Part shown: one piece after another, positions 50,817 through 59,869 of the stretch
How positions within the stretch are numbered: position 1 is the stretch's first letter
Layout of the letters: every line of letters starts with the position of its first letter
NCBI GenBank assembly: GCA_964428895.1
Contig: CAYRZU010000003.1
Span: 1 to 64,000, forward strand
Source of the DNA: HyVt-337 sp964428895
GTDB lineage: Bacteria; Planctomycetota; Phycisphaerae; SM23-33
Direction: 5' to 3'
DNA length: 64,000 bases
The notes under the pieces: generated by a model
Database searches by the model: none
What the model was told of the DNA's origin: nothing
The model's input: only the letters and a program-made list of their open reading frames with translations
Position numbers and translations under genes: made by a program

Positions 50817-52042
50817 TGGTGACCACACCGAACCGTACATGGATGCCGGTCGTCGCCCTCACGCTGCTGGGGCTATCGAGCGGGTGTGCGCCTGACATCA
50901 ATGACCCCACCTTCGCGCCCGCGATGCCCGCCATCACGGCCCCCACCGAACCGGAGATTCGTGATTCGATCGCCCGTGGGGTCCGGTATTTAGTGGACAC
51001 CCAGTACCCGGACGGCCATTGGGGCAGCCTCGGCTATCACACCAATGTCCTCATGCCCAGCGCCCGCGACACGGCGTCGTTCGAGATGGCCTCCAACGCG
51101 TTGGTCATCAAGGCGCTGATCGAAACGGATGACGGATCGCCCGACGTCCAGGCCGCCATTGTGCGTGGGGAGGACTGGTTCCTCACCAACGTGGCAACGT
51201 TCCGACGACCGGACTTGGGGTCGACCTTCAACAACTGGGCGCACCTGTACGCGATCGAAGCGTTGATAACCATCCTGGAGCGACGCCCTCTCGATGACGA
51301 GCGCCGCCAACTCGTGCGTCGCCTGGTCGCCGATCACATTCGCCTGCTGACGGCCAGCCGGACCATTCGCGGTGGGTGGGGCTACTACGAGGTGTACCCG
51401 CGGACGCGCCCGCCCAGCAACTGGGCCCTAAGTTTCATCACGGCCGCGGCGCTGGTGTCGCTGCATGAGGCCAAGGCAGCCGGCTTCGACGTGCCGAAGG
51501 CCGCGACCGCCACAGGTCTGAAGGCGCTGAGTTGGTCGCGCCTGCCCAACGGTGCGTTTGCCTATCACGTCCATGAGATTGTCCGGCCGGCCCTTCCGGC
51601 CAGTTGGCCGCCCGGCGCCGTCGGGCGAACGCAGGCGTGCAATCTGGCGTATTGGCTGTACGGGAACGACCTGGTCACCCCCGCGGTCATGAAAGGGTGG
51701 CTGGCCCGCCTGTTCCACCACGGCGACTGGATGGACACCGCCCGCAAGGCCCAGGTGCCGCACTCGACGACGTCGACCCCCTCGTCCAACCGGCGGGCGC
51801 CGTTCGTAATCGCGGGCTATTACTACTATTTCGCTCATTACTACGCAGCGAGGGTGATTGAGCATCTCGACCCGGCCGACCGGCCGGCCATGAAGGCCCA
51901 GTTGGCTCGCGTGCTGATCGACCGGCAAGACCAGGACGGGTGCTGGTGGGATTTCCTGATGCAGGGCTACGAGAAGTCCTACGGAACGGCCTACGCCCTC
52001 ATGAGCCTGCAGCGCTGCTTGCCCGAGGCCGAGCCGGAATGA
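50816..52042 (+). CDS. Squalene-cyclase/prenyltransferase-like alpha-toroid lipoprotein, copy 2
   Basis: 408 residues from ATG 50816, overlapping the copy 1 stop by one base (TGATG). Lipobox LSSGC after a signal peptide, then the same toroid layout: ARGVRYLVDTQYPDGHWG, NNWAHLYAIEALITIL, GGWGYYEVY, an aromatic run GYYYYFAHYYAAR, and DRQDQDGCWWDF with GTAYALMSLQRCLP. It is clearly a paralogue of copy 1 made by tandem duplication. The two may form a heterodimer. Its stop overlaps the sulfatase ATG by four bases. Confidence 0.75.
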   Translation: MVTTPNRTWMPVVALTLLGLSSGCAPDINDPTFAPAMPAITAPTEPEIRDSIARGVRYLVDTQYPDGHWGSLGYHTNVLMPSARDTASFEMASNALVIKALIETDDGSPDVQAAIVRGEDWFLTNVATFRRPDLGSTFNNWAHLYAIEALITILERRPLDDERRQLVRRLVADHIRLLTASRTIRGGWGYYEVYPRTRPPSNWALSFITAAALVSLHEAKAAGFDVPKAATATGLKALSWSRLPNGAFAYHVHEIVRPALPASWPPGAVGRTQACNLAYWLYGNDLVTPAVMKGWLARLFHHGDWMDTARKAQVPHSTTSTPSSNRRAPFVIAGYYYYFAHYYAARVIEHLDPADRPAMKAQLARVLIDRQDQDGCWWDFLMQGYEKSYGTAYALMSLQRCLPEAEPE

Positions 52043-53418
52043 CCGCGCGTCCGAACATCGTGCAGATCGTGGCCGACGACATGGGCTACGGGGACTTTGG
52101 GTGTTTCGGCGACCGCGGCGCCGTCACGCCGGCCATCGACCAACTCGTCGGCGACGGGGTATGCCTGACCCAACACTACACGGCCTCGCCCGTGTGCAAT
52201 CCGTCGCGGGCGGCCCTGCTGACGGGCCGTTACCCGCACCGAACCGGTTCGATCGACACGCTGGAGTGGCGCGGGCTGGATCGGCTGGCGCTGCGGGAGA
52301 CCACGCTGGCCGACATGCTGCAGCGGGCGGGCTATGCCACGGGCCAGGTAGGCAAGTGGCACCTGGGAGCGTTCGACCCGCGCTATCATCCGCAGCGGCG
52401 CGGGTTCGACGAAGCGGTGTGCTTCCGCGGAGGCATGCACGACTACACCAACTGGCGGCTGGAGTTCGGGGACACCGTTCGCCGCGCCGACGGACGTTAT
52501 CTGACCGACGTGTGGACGGAGGAGGCATGCGCCTTTCTTGACCGCCACGCCGACGGCGACGCCCCCTTCTTTCTACACGTAACCTACAACGCCCCGCACA
52601 CGCCCCTCCAATGCCCGGACGAGGAGGTCGCCCCCTTCGCCGACACCGGCCGATTCACCGACGAGGTCAGCACGCTGTACGGCATGATCCGCCGAATGGA
52701 TCGCGGCATCGAACGCATCCTGGACACCCTAGCCGCCAAGGGGCTCGCCGACAGCACGCTGGTGATGTTCACCAGCGACAACGGGCCGCAGCTTGGCGGG
52801 CCCTTCGATCGGTTCAACTGCGGCTGGCGCGGGTCGAAGGGCAACACCTACGAAGGCGGCGTTCGCGTGCCGGCCGTGCTTCGCTGGCCCGGGACGCTGC
52901 CGGCCGGCGGCGTGATCCACGACATGGTGCACTTCGTGGACTGGCTGCCGACGCTGCTATCGGCGGCCGGTGTGGCTCGCCCGACCGACACGCTGCCGGT
53001 CGACGGCGTCGATGTTTGGCCCACGCTACTGGGCGAGGGCGGACAGACCTGCACCCGCCGATTCTGGCAATGGAACCGCTACACGCCCCTGGCGACCTGC
53101 AACGCGGCCATGCGGGATGGGGATTGGAAGCTCGTCCGCCCCGAGATCCCCGAAGCCATGGCCGTGTCCGACATTCAGTGGCTCGAGACCAGCATGTACC
53201 AGCCCGAGCACTTCATCGAGCGCGGCATCATCGCCGGGCCCGACCCCCCGCGCGACGTGCCGCCCCCGCCACCGGCCCAGCTCTACAACATCGCCGACGA
53301 TCCTCGCGAGCAGCACGACCTGGCGGAGGCCGACCCCGACCGCGCGCACCGAATGCGATGTGAGCTGGAAACGTGGTTCGAGCAGGTCGAAGCCGACCGC
53401 GCTACGATTTCGGACTAG
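52039..53418 (+). CDS. Type I sulfatase
   Basis: 459 residues. Sulfatase fold: NIVQIVADDMGYGD (metal Asp pair), the formylglycine motif CNPSRAALLTGR with Cys53, GKWHLG, FFLHVTYNAPHTPL and FTSDNGPQ. It would hydrolyse sulfate esters after maturation by an SUMF1-type enzyme. Unlike most planctomycete sulfatases it has no signal peptide, starting directly at the first strand. It is translationally coupled to the lipoprotein pair (ATGA), so a common substrate or pathway is likely. Confidence 0.88.
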   Translation: MTARPNIVQIVADDMGYGDFGCFGDRGAVTPAIDQLVGDGVCLTQHYTASPVCNPSRAALLTGRYPHRTGSIDTLEWRGLDRLALRETTLADMLQRAGYATGQVGKWHLGAFDPRYHPQRRGFDEAVCFRGGMHDYTNWRLEFGDTVRRADGRYLTDVWTEEACAFLDRHADGDAPFFLHVTYNAPHTPLQCPDEEVAPFADTGRFTDEVSTLYGMIRRMDRGIERILDTLAAKGLADSTLVMFTSDNGPQLGGPFDRFNCGWRGSKGNTYEGGVRVPAVLRWPGTLPAGGVIHDMVHFVDWLPTLLSAAGVARPTDTLPVDGVDVWPTLLGEGGQTCTRRFWQWNRYTPLATCNAAMRDGDWKLVRPEIPEAMAVSDIQWLETSMYQPEHFIERGIIAGPDPPRDVPPPPPAQLYNIADDPREQHDLAEADPDRAHRMRCELETWFEQVEADRATISD

Positions 53419-53424
53419 CCGTAC

Positions 53425-54312
53425 CTACTGCGGCCGGTACTTGCCGATCAGCACAGCCAGGCGATCCCATGACTCGGGAGCAATCGCTTCCGGATTGGAC
53501 CAGATGCCGATTTCCATCGCTCGGTGAGCGGCCGAGGGGGTCTCCGCGATCTCGTCGAACCGTTCGATGGCGGCTTTGATCAGCGTCATGGCGTTGGTTG
53601 TGGCCTCGGTGAGGTTCTCGATGATTTCCTTGAGCAACTCGTGCTTGCCGAGCTCGTTGGGGTGCGGGCGCCAGCAGTCGTAGTCGCTGGGCAGGCAGAC
53701 CATCGCGTAGGCGAGTTCGGCCTCACGGGCGAGCTTGGCTTCGGGCATGGCGGTCATGCCGATCAGGTCGCCGCCCCAGGCGCGATGCATTTCGCTTTCG
53801 GCGCGAGTGGAAAAGGCCGGCCCTTCCATGCAGACATACGTGCCGGTCTCATGCACGGTGGTGTCGACGGCGCCGGCGCAGTTCAGCAGATGCTCGCGCA
53901 ACACCGGGCAGAACGGCGAGGCCAGTTCCACGTGCGCCGCGAAGAAATCATCGTAGAAGCTGCCCTGCCGCCGAAAGGTCTTGTCGATGATCTGATCGGC
54001 GATAACCAGGTGCTTGGGGACGATCTCGTGTCGCAGCGAACCCACCGCGCCCGAGGCGATCACGTGGGTGCAGCCGAGCTGCTTGAGGGCGTAGATGTTG
54101 GCCCGGTAGTTGATCATGGTCGGGTTGAAACGGTGCCCGGCCCCATGTCGGCTGATCAGCGCCAGGGGAACGCCGCTGTATTCGGCTTCGATGATCTTGT
54201 CGGAGGGGTCTCCGAACGGCGTATGGACGGCGCGGGCCTCGCCCGAAAGCTCACCCAAGATCGCATCACCCAAACCACTGCCGCCAATAATGCCCACTTT
54301 GACCTTGGCCAT
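53425..54312 (-). CDS. mtnP: S-methyl-5'-thioadenosine phosphorylase
   Basis: 295 residues, PNP/MTAP family. IGIIGGSGL-like VGIIGGSGLG, the phosphate-binding SRHGAGH, NYRANIYAL, CMEGPAFSTRAESEMHR and GMTAMPEAKLAREAELAYAM. It splits methylthioadenosine to adenine and methylthioribose-1-phosphate in methionine salvage. The Ala in GMTAMPE, where Asn or Thr is usual, may shift specificity towards purine nucleosides such as methylthioinosine. GGAG precedes the ATG. Convergent with the sulfatase gene, six bases apart. Confidence 0.9.
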   Translation of the reverse strand: MAKVKVGIIGGSGLGDAILGELSGEARAVHTPFGDPSDKIIEAEYSGVPLALISRHGAGHRFNPTMINYRANIYALKQLGCTHVIASGAVGSLRHEIVPKHLVIADQIIDKTFRRQGSFYDDFFAAHVELASPFCPVLREHLLNCAGAVDTTVHETGTYVCMEGPAFSTRAESEMHRAWGGDLIGMTAMPEAKLAREAELAYAMVCLPSDYDCWRPHPNELGKHELLKEIIENLTEATTNAMTLIKAAIERFDEIAETPSAAHRAMEIGIWSNPEAIAPESWDRLAVLIGKYRPQ

Positions 54313-54338
54313 TTTGAACGGGCTCCTTTCATCGCCCA

Positions 54339-54355
54339 GCCGGCGCCTCGCCGGC
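54339..54355 (-). promoter_or_regulatory. GC hairpin between the giant AsmA-like gene and mtnP
   Basis: GCCGGCG (54339-54345) and CGCCGGC (54349-54355) form a perfect seven-pair stem with a three-base loop. No T run follows on the minus strand. It lies 26 bases before the mtnP start and may separate expression of the two genes by processing or partial termination. Confidence 0.4.
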
Positions 54356-54371
54356 GGCTAACCGGCAGAAC

Positions 54372-57300
54372 CTACTCGACACCCTCCCCCGGCTGCAACA
54401 TCTTCCGCAACACCGCATCGATGCCGCGCAGCGGAACGGTCCGCGTTTGCGGTTCGGATATCGTGCCGGTGACCTGCATCTCCACCAGTTCGCGAATGAT
54501 GTTCTGCAGGAACTCCTCCACGTGCACCAGGCGTGGTAAGTCTCCGGACGGCCCGGCCAGGAAGGTGAAGTTGATCTTCTCGGTGCGCAGGTTCATCGTG
54601 CCCGACCCCACGATCGACATGGACTGGCCCGTCAGGTAGATCTCGTCGAAGATCAGATCCTCCCCCACCATGTGATAGGTCATCACGCCGTCGGAAAAAG
54701 CCGTATCGCCCGGGAGGGACAGGAACACCACGTGCGACAGACCCAGCAGAACCGGCATCTTGTAGAGCTTGCCCTCGGAAATCTGCAAGACGCCGGAGGC
54801 CTTGCGGCTCTTGGGATTCTCGGACTCGGCGATCATCTGCACCGTTCCAGCCAGCAGGCCGGTGTTGTCCGTGCGCTTCTCGGGATCTTCGATGCCCGCG
54901 TTGAACAGGTCGTTGAGGTCGACGTTCTCGACGGACATGTTCACGCCGTATTGAATCGGATCGCTCAGGCGGATTTCGGCGAAGCCGGCCGCTCGCCCGC
55001 CGTGACAATCGCCGACCAGGTCGCGAAGATGAAGGATGCTGCTGGTCGGCGCTTTGACCATGTCGCCGGTCAGGTTGGTCAGTTCCCGCTTGCTGATCAG
55101 GATTCGCTCCAGCGACACGCGTGAGCGAATCCCCAGCCCTTCCGGCGTACCGGCCACGATGCCGCGTAGCTTGCCCGTAATGACCTTTTGACCCAGTCCC
55201 AGATCGGCGCGGGCGGCGTTCAGTCCGATCGATCCCTCCATGCGCCAGGTTACTTCATCCTCGGCCTTGCCGGGCGCGGTGGCGGGGTCATCGGCATCAC
55301 CCAAGGCGCCCTTCTTGCGCGTGAGGGCGAACCGCGAGAGATTCCAGTCGGATGTCCCGCCCGGCTTGAAGCGCTTGATCAGTGGGGCCAGGCCTTCCGG
55401 CACGGCCGCGAGGAATTCGGCGTCGATGGGGACCTGCTCGGCTCGGATGCGGAGGTCGACGTCTTCGCCGGCGTCGTCGACCAACACCACGCCGGAGATG
55501 ATGGCGGTCCCACCCCCCCGACGCGAGATGACCCGCTGCAGTTCAATGCGCCCGGGCGTGGCGATCACCGTGCCGCCCACCGCGCGCACGGTCAGGGGGA
55601 ACCCCTGGTAGTTGACCACCAGGTCTTTGGGCCGAATCAGAACACGATAGTCGGTCTCTTCAGCTTCCTGGTCGGGCGTGTTGTACCGCAAGGCTACTTC
55701 CACGCCGGCATAGCCGTCCGGTTTGAACTGGACGTAGGCGTTCCGGATCAGCGGCGAGACCGCATCTTCGAGGGTCTCATCCAGCAGCATCGCCGGCGAG
55801 TCGATCTGAACGTCAACGCCGAGGCGGTCGGCCAGGAACACCTGCCCCGACACGTGAATGGGCCTGGCCAGGTACATGCCTTGAAGCCCCTTGATGATCA
55901 CCCGTCCCGGTTCGATGGCCGCCTCGCCGGCGCCGCCGGTGATCGGGTGAGGCAACTGGGGCACCTTGAAGCTGATCTGGTCGACATTGGCGGTGACATC
56001 ATAGGTCATCTCGCCGGCCTCGTCTCGAAACACACGGGCCGTCGCGTAGGTGGCCACGCCCGCCAGTTGCAGTTCCTCCAGCTTCTCACGATGGGTCGGC
56101 CCGATTGCGTCGAAGAGTTTCTCGTCCAGCGGCACGCGGCTGGCTTCGACAATGATGTTCATGTCCGCCGGCGGATGGGACAGATTCGTGATATCCCCGT
56201 AGATCGCGCATCGCATGGGCCCGGCCTGCCCCCGGACTGGCTCTCCCTCGTCGATGTGCACCGTGTCGCGCGTGACATACACCCGGCCGAACACGTTCTC
56301 GATCCGGTACGGGAACGGTCGATAGGTCAGCCCGCATTGCCCGTTCATGATCAACTCGATGTCGAGCGCCCGGTCTTCCAGGGTGCTGCGGGTGGCGTGG
56401 ACGACGGCCGAACCTCGCCCGGTCGGCGCCAAGTCGTCCCACACCACGGCGTACGCCTTCGGCAAGGCCGCATAAAGCCCTTCATCCAACTGCCCGTTCT
56501 CGCCGCGGACGGTCACGTCGTAGGTCCACAGGTCGTCCACGGGCTTGGCCCACCCGCTGACATAGACGCGCCCCGAGCCGTACCGTCCCGTCAATGATAT
56601 CCGCAGCAAGGCGGTGTGATCGAAGGCGACCACCCCCTTGACGTTCTTGGTCCGAGCCGGGAAATACCGGTAAGCGACGCTCATATTCGTCGGGCGAGCC
56701 TGGCCCTTGACGGTCACGCGGCCGTCCTCGTCGCGAGCGAAGGCCGCCACCAGATCCAGCGTGCCCGTCGGCGAAAGCTCCTCCATGATCGCGTCATAGA
56801 CACGCCCCAAATACCCCTCCGCCGGGTTCCTCTGCGGAACGCTCAGATTGCGAACAACCAAATTGGCCTCGAACGGACTGCCCTCGCCCATTCCGCTGGC
56901 GACCCCGTTCAGCTCAAAGGTGGCCCCGCCGGGATTGACCTTGCCCCGAAGATCCTTGAACTCCACACCGCCCGGCTGATCCTCGGTAGGCGCATGAAAC
57001 ACGATCTCCCCCGTGACGGCCTTGAGAGAGAGCCCGCCCTGATCCTTCGGCAACTTCAACGAGACGTCCAGCAACTCCAGGGCAACCGGATCGCCTTCGG
57101 TGAAGGTCAGTTCGTCCACCAGGCGAACGTCCCCCCGGACATGGAATCGCCGGCACCAGTCCTCATATTGCTTGGAGATGGTCCCGGCGATCGACGGAAT
57201 CGATCCGGTCATCATGAAGCGCTCGAGCCGCCCAGTCAGCAAGTCGATGTCGAACGAGCCGCTGACGTTGTCGATCTTCCCGCCGCGCACGACCTCCTGG

Positions 57301-57950
57301 TGATACTTGATCTCATACGCCAACCCCTGAGGGGTCAAGGTGGCGTCCCACACCCGAGGCCGCGCCGACTGGCGCAAGTCACCGGTAATGTCCACGCGCC
57401 GCTGCTCGCAATGAACCACGCGAATGACCGGCAGGTGCAGGTTCGGGTCGAGCTTGGGGCGGTCCCCCCCGCCGGTGAGCAGCGAGGAGAAGTTGTAGGT
57501 GTCGGTATCGGTGTGGTACTCGACCAGAACGCGGCTATTGCTGATCCTCACCTCGGTGGGCTCATAGCGCCCCGACAGCAGCGCCAACGGCCGATGGCGC
57601 AAGACCACCGTCGGCGCCCGGAAGAACGGCATGGGGCCTCCCCCGGGAATGTCGACCGCCACATCGCGTAATTGCAGACCGCCGAACAGGCTGAAGTGCG
57701 CGTCGCCAATGGCCACGTCGGCGTTGGTTAGCCGGCTGAGGTACCGTTTAGCGACCGACCGGATTCGCTTGTCGTTGGTGGCGTACCAGTAGCTGTAGAG
57801 CACCCCCATGAAGACGATGAATACCGCCACGGATATCCACCGCCGCCGCGGCGAGACATAGCGCCACATGCGCCCATGCTTGGCGGGCACGGGGCCGACC
57901 AAGTCGCGCAATCGACGACGCAGTTTCAACGCGTATCGCGTTAGGAGCAT
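54372..57950 (-). CDS. Giant AsmA/TamB-like envelope protein
   Basis: 1192 residues. One membrane helix at residues about 37-57 (WISVAVFIVFMGVLYSYWY), then a long series of beta-rich AsmA-type repeats starting VAKRYLSRLTNADVAIGDAHFSLFGGLQL. The C-terminal AsmA-like domain (ADLNDLF-type NVDLNDLFNAG, VGSGTMNLRTEKI, QVTGTISEPQ) is clear. YhdP and TamB of Escherichia coli, with the same layout, bridge the periplasm for phospholipid transfer; a similar role here is inferred. It is the second AsmA-like gene of the window. Confidence 0.78.
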   Translation of the reverse strand: MLLTRYALKLRRRLRDLVGPVPAKHGRMWRYVSPRRRWISVAVFIVFMGVLYSYWYATNDKRIRSVAKRYLSRLTNADVAIGDAHFSLFGGLQLRDVAVDIPGGGPMPFFRAPTVVLRHRPLALLSGRYEPTEVRISNSRVLVEYHTDTDTYNFSSLLTGGGDRPKLDPNLHLPVIRVVHCEQRRVDITGDLRQSARPRVWDATLTPQGLAYEIKYHQEVVRGGKIDNVSGSFDIDLLTGRLERFMMTGSIPSIAGTISKQYEDWCRRFHVRGDVRLVDELTFTEGDPVALELLDVSLKLPKDQGGLSLKAVTGEIVFHAPTEDQPGGVEFKDLRGKVNPGGATFELNGVASGMGEGSPFEANLVVRNLSVPQRNPAEGYLGRVYDAIMEELSPTGTLDLVAAFARDEDGRVTVKGQARPTNMSVAYRYFPARTKNVKGVVAFDHTALLRISLTGRYGSGRVYVSGWAKPVDDLWTYDVTVRGENGQLDEGLYAALPKAYAVVWDDLAPTGRGSAVVHATRSTLEDRALDIELIMNGQCGLTYRPFPYRIENVFGRVYVTRDTVHIDEGEPVRGQAGPMRCAIYGDITNLSHPPADMNIIVEASRVPLDEKLFDAIGPTHREKLEELQLAGVATYATARVFRDEAGEMTYDVTANVDQISFKVPQLPHPITGGAGEAAIEPGRVIIKGLQGMYLARPIHVSGQVFLADRLGVDVQIDSPAMLLDETLEDAVSPLIRNAYVQFKPDGYAGVEVALRYNTPDQEAEETDYRVLIRPKDLVVNYQGFPLTVRAVGGTVIATPGRIELQRVISRRGGGTAIISGVVLVDDAGEDVDLRIRAEQVPIDAEFLAAVPEGLAPLIKRFKPGGTSDWNLSRFALTRKKGALGDADDPATAPGKAEDEVTWRMEGSIGLNAARADLGLGQKVITGKLRGIVAGTPEGLGIRSRVSLERILISKRELTNLTGDMVKAPTSSILHLRDLVGDCHGGRAAGFAEIRLSDPIQYGVNMSVENVDLNDLFNAGIEDPEKRTDNTGLLAGTVQMIAESENPKSRKASGVLQISEGKLYKMPVLLGLSHVVFLSLPGDTAFSDGVMTYHMVGEDLIFDEIYLTGQSMSIVGSGTMNLRTEKINFTFLAGPSGDLPRLVHVEEFLQNIIRELVEMQVTGTISEPQTRTVPLRGIDAVLRKMLQPGEGVE

Positions 57951-57983
57951 GGCACAATTATACCGAGCCGAAAGGTCGTTGTC

Positions 57984-59159
57984 TTATGACCCCGCCGGCT
58001 CGTCCGAACTCTTTCGCCCGCGCTTGACGGGCGCCCGCACCTTGAGTTGATCGACGTCGGCCTCGACGGCCTCGGCCAGCGCGGCCGCATCCGGCGCCGA
58101 CCGCCACGGAACGATCAGCCCCTGGCGCTCCGGGGACGTGAACAGATACCGCGCGACCAACCCCATCCGCCAAGGGCCCGTCTCCTCGGTCGTCGCCGCC
58201 TGGGCCGTCGCCGCCGCCATCTGCGCGACCACCTCGGCCAGTTCGCCCTCGACGCACGGGTACGTTAGATCGCGCCCGCGACGAATGTCAGCCCCGTTAA
58301 CCAGGAACGTCTTCATGGTCCTGGGGTTGGGCCCGCGCTCAATGAAAAGGAACTGGAACTGCTCGGCCCAGGCCACCGCCCAGTAGTCCTCGTGGTCGAC
58401 GTCGCCCAGGCGACCGAGTTTGGTCTTCAGGGCCGACGCCTTCTCGAACGCCAGGGCCTCGGCGGCGGCCGACATCTGGGCGGTCAGGCCGTCGAGTACG
58501 GCCTGGCGGTCTCCGGCGGCGAAGGCTGCCGCCCGCTGGACCGCCTGGCGGTAGTCGTCCATCGCAATTGTGCCGTCGCAGGGGCAAAGGCACTTGCCCA
58601 TTTGTCCGTAGCTGCACTGCCGTCCGTTGGGGCTGGTCCGCAGGCACTTGGTGTCGCGACAAAGGTCGAACCCGTCGTGCAATGTGTTGATGAAGGCTTC
58701 CGCGGATCGGCCCGACGGGAACGGCCCCAGGTATCGGCCTGGTCGGGTCAGCGCATTCCGCGAGCGGACGAACTGCGGGTATCCGTCGGCAAGGTCCACG
58801 TGGACGAACCACGGCTGCTTCCACGCCAACAGCGACCGGTACTCGCCCGGCCAAATCTCGCAGGCCCGGTCAAGAAAGGCCAGGTCCGTCTCGAAATGCC
58901 CATCCGTGAGTGTCCACAGGACCGCGCGGGTCACTTGCCGCAGATCCACGCGGCGGGTGGGCGCCTCGGCGTCGTCCTCGGCCAGGCGCGTGTGCAGGCG
59001 CCCGCGCAGACTGCCCGCCGTAATGAGCGTGATGGGTTGGTCCCCGTCGGCCGTCAGCAGTAGCACACCCCGCTTGGCGGGGATTTGTAAGAACTGCTCA
59101 TCGGCCAGCGGTGGGGTAACGTCCCAGCGGCCTTCAAACATGGTCAGCCATTCAGCCAT
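57984..59159 (-). CDS. UvrC-like protein lacking the C-terminal nuclease half
   Basis: 391 residues. The middle is UvrC: YLGPFPSGRSAEAFINTL, the Cys cluster CRDTKC, CSYGQMGKCLCPC, and a UVR helix (AAAEALAFEKASALKTKL). The N-terminal GIY-YIG domain is decayed (GVLLLTADGDQPITLITAG where GVYLMYD and VIYVGKA are expected). The RNase H-like nuclease and HhH domains of full UvrC (about 600 residues) are absent. It may be a Cho-like or regulatory UvrC relative, possibly without nuclease activity. ATG 59141 is an alternative start. Confidence 0.78.
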   Translation of the reverse strand: MAEWLTMFEGRWDVTPPLADEQFLQIPAKRGVLLLTADGDQPITLITAGSLRGRLHTRLAEDDAEAPTRRVDLRQVTRAVLWTLTDGHFETDLAFLDRACEIWPGEYRSLLAWKQPWFVHVDLADGYPQFVRSRNALTRPGRYLGPFPSGRSAEAFINTLHDGFDLCRDTKCLRTSPNGRQCSYGQMGKCLCPCDGTIAMDDYRQAVQRAAAFAAGDRQAVLDGLTAQMSAAAEALAFEKASALKTKLGRLGDVDHEDYWAVAWAEQFQFLFIERGPNPRTMKTFLVNGADIRRGRDLTYPCVEGELAEVVAQMAAATAQAATTEETGPWRMGLVARYLFTSPERQGLIVPWRSAPDAAALAEAVEADVDQLKVRAPVKRGRKSSDEPAGS

Positions 59160-59203
59160 GGCGGCAGGTCAGGGCGGACGCGGGGACAACGCCCGGGCCG
59201 GGG

Positions 59204-59677
59204 TCACAGCCACATGCCGGTGATGCGCCCCTCGTAAACCAGCTTGTCGTTGACCCAGCCCTGCGTTTCAGCGAGGCATCGGCGCGGCTTCAGTTCGAGC
59301 AGATCGCCCAGGATGATCAACCGATCGCCGGGGACCACCGAGCCGCGGAACTTGACCTTATCGACTCCGGCGAAGCCCAAGAAGCCCGGCTGCGGCAAGG
59401 ACCGCTGGGCATAGAAGCTGACCAACTGGGCGCCCGCTTCGATCATCAGCACCCCCGGCAGAATCGGCCGCCCGGGGATGTGCCCGCGTACCCAGAAGGC
59501 ATCCTCCTCAATGTCCTTGTAGCCGGCAATAACACGGTCTTCGGTGCTATAGAAGAACACGCCATCGAGCATCATGAACTCAAAACGATGAGGATTGATC
59601 TTCTCTATCTCCTCTTTGGGATAGGTGACTTGGGTCTGATCAATCTTCGAAATGTCGTATATAGGATGGGGGGCCAT
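59204..59677 (-). CDS. FabZ-like 3-hydroxyacyl-ACP dehydratase
   Basis: 157 residues from ATG 59677. Hot-dog fold with the catalytic His in NPHRFEFMMLDGV and the catalytic Glu in GRPILPGVLMIEAGAQL, the FabZ arrangement. It removes water from 3-hydroxyacyl-ACP in fatty-acid or lipid-A-type acyl synthesis. The N-terminal extension (residues 1-25) and isolation from other fab genes suggest a specialised paralogue. It is 44 bases upstream of the UvrC-like gene. Confidence 0.85.
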   Translation of the reverse strand: MAPHPIYDISKIDQTQVTYPKEEIEKINPHRFEFMMLDGVFFYSTEDRVIAGYKDIEEDAFWVRGHIPGRPILPGVLMIEAGAQLVSFYAQRSLPQPGFLGFAGVDKVKFRGSVVPGDRLIILGDLLELKPRRCLAETQGWVNDKLVYEGRITGMWL

Positions 59678-59805
59678 CGAACTTGTTCCGGTTAGCTGTG
59701 AGGGTCCGTAAGACTTGCTACAACGACGAACTGGCAAGCGAAGACCGTAACAAAGCGGTTACTTTCGGTCAACGACAAAACGCCGCGCCGGGCCCGAGCT
59801 TTGCT

Positions 59806-59834
59806 TTGGTGATTCTACAGACCTAAGGTATCCT
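59806..59834 (+). promoter_or_regulatory. Possible promoter of the macro-domain gene
   Basis: TTGGTG at 59806-59811, 17-base spacer, TATCCT at 59829-59834. Both boxes are weak, and an overlapping pair (TTGCTT at 59801, TAAGGT at 59824) is equally possible. Confidence 0.35.
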
Positions 59835-59869
59835 ATCGGTTTCGGCACTCCGCCGAACGGAGACTATTC

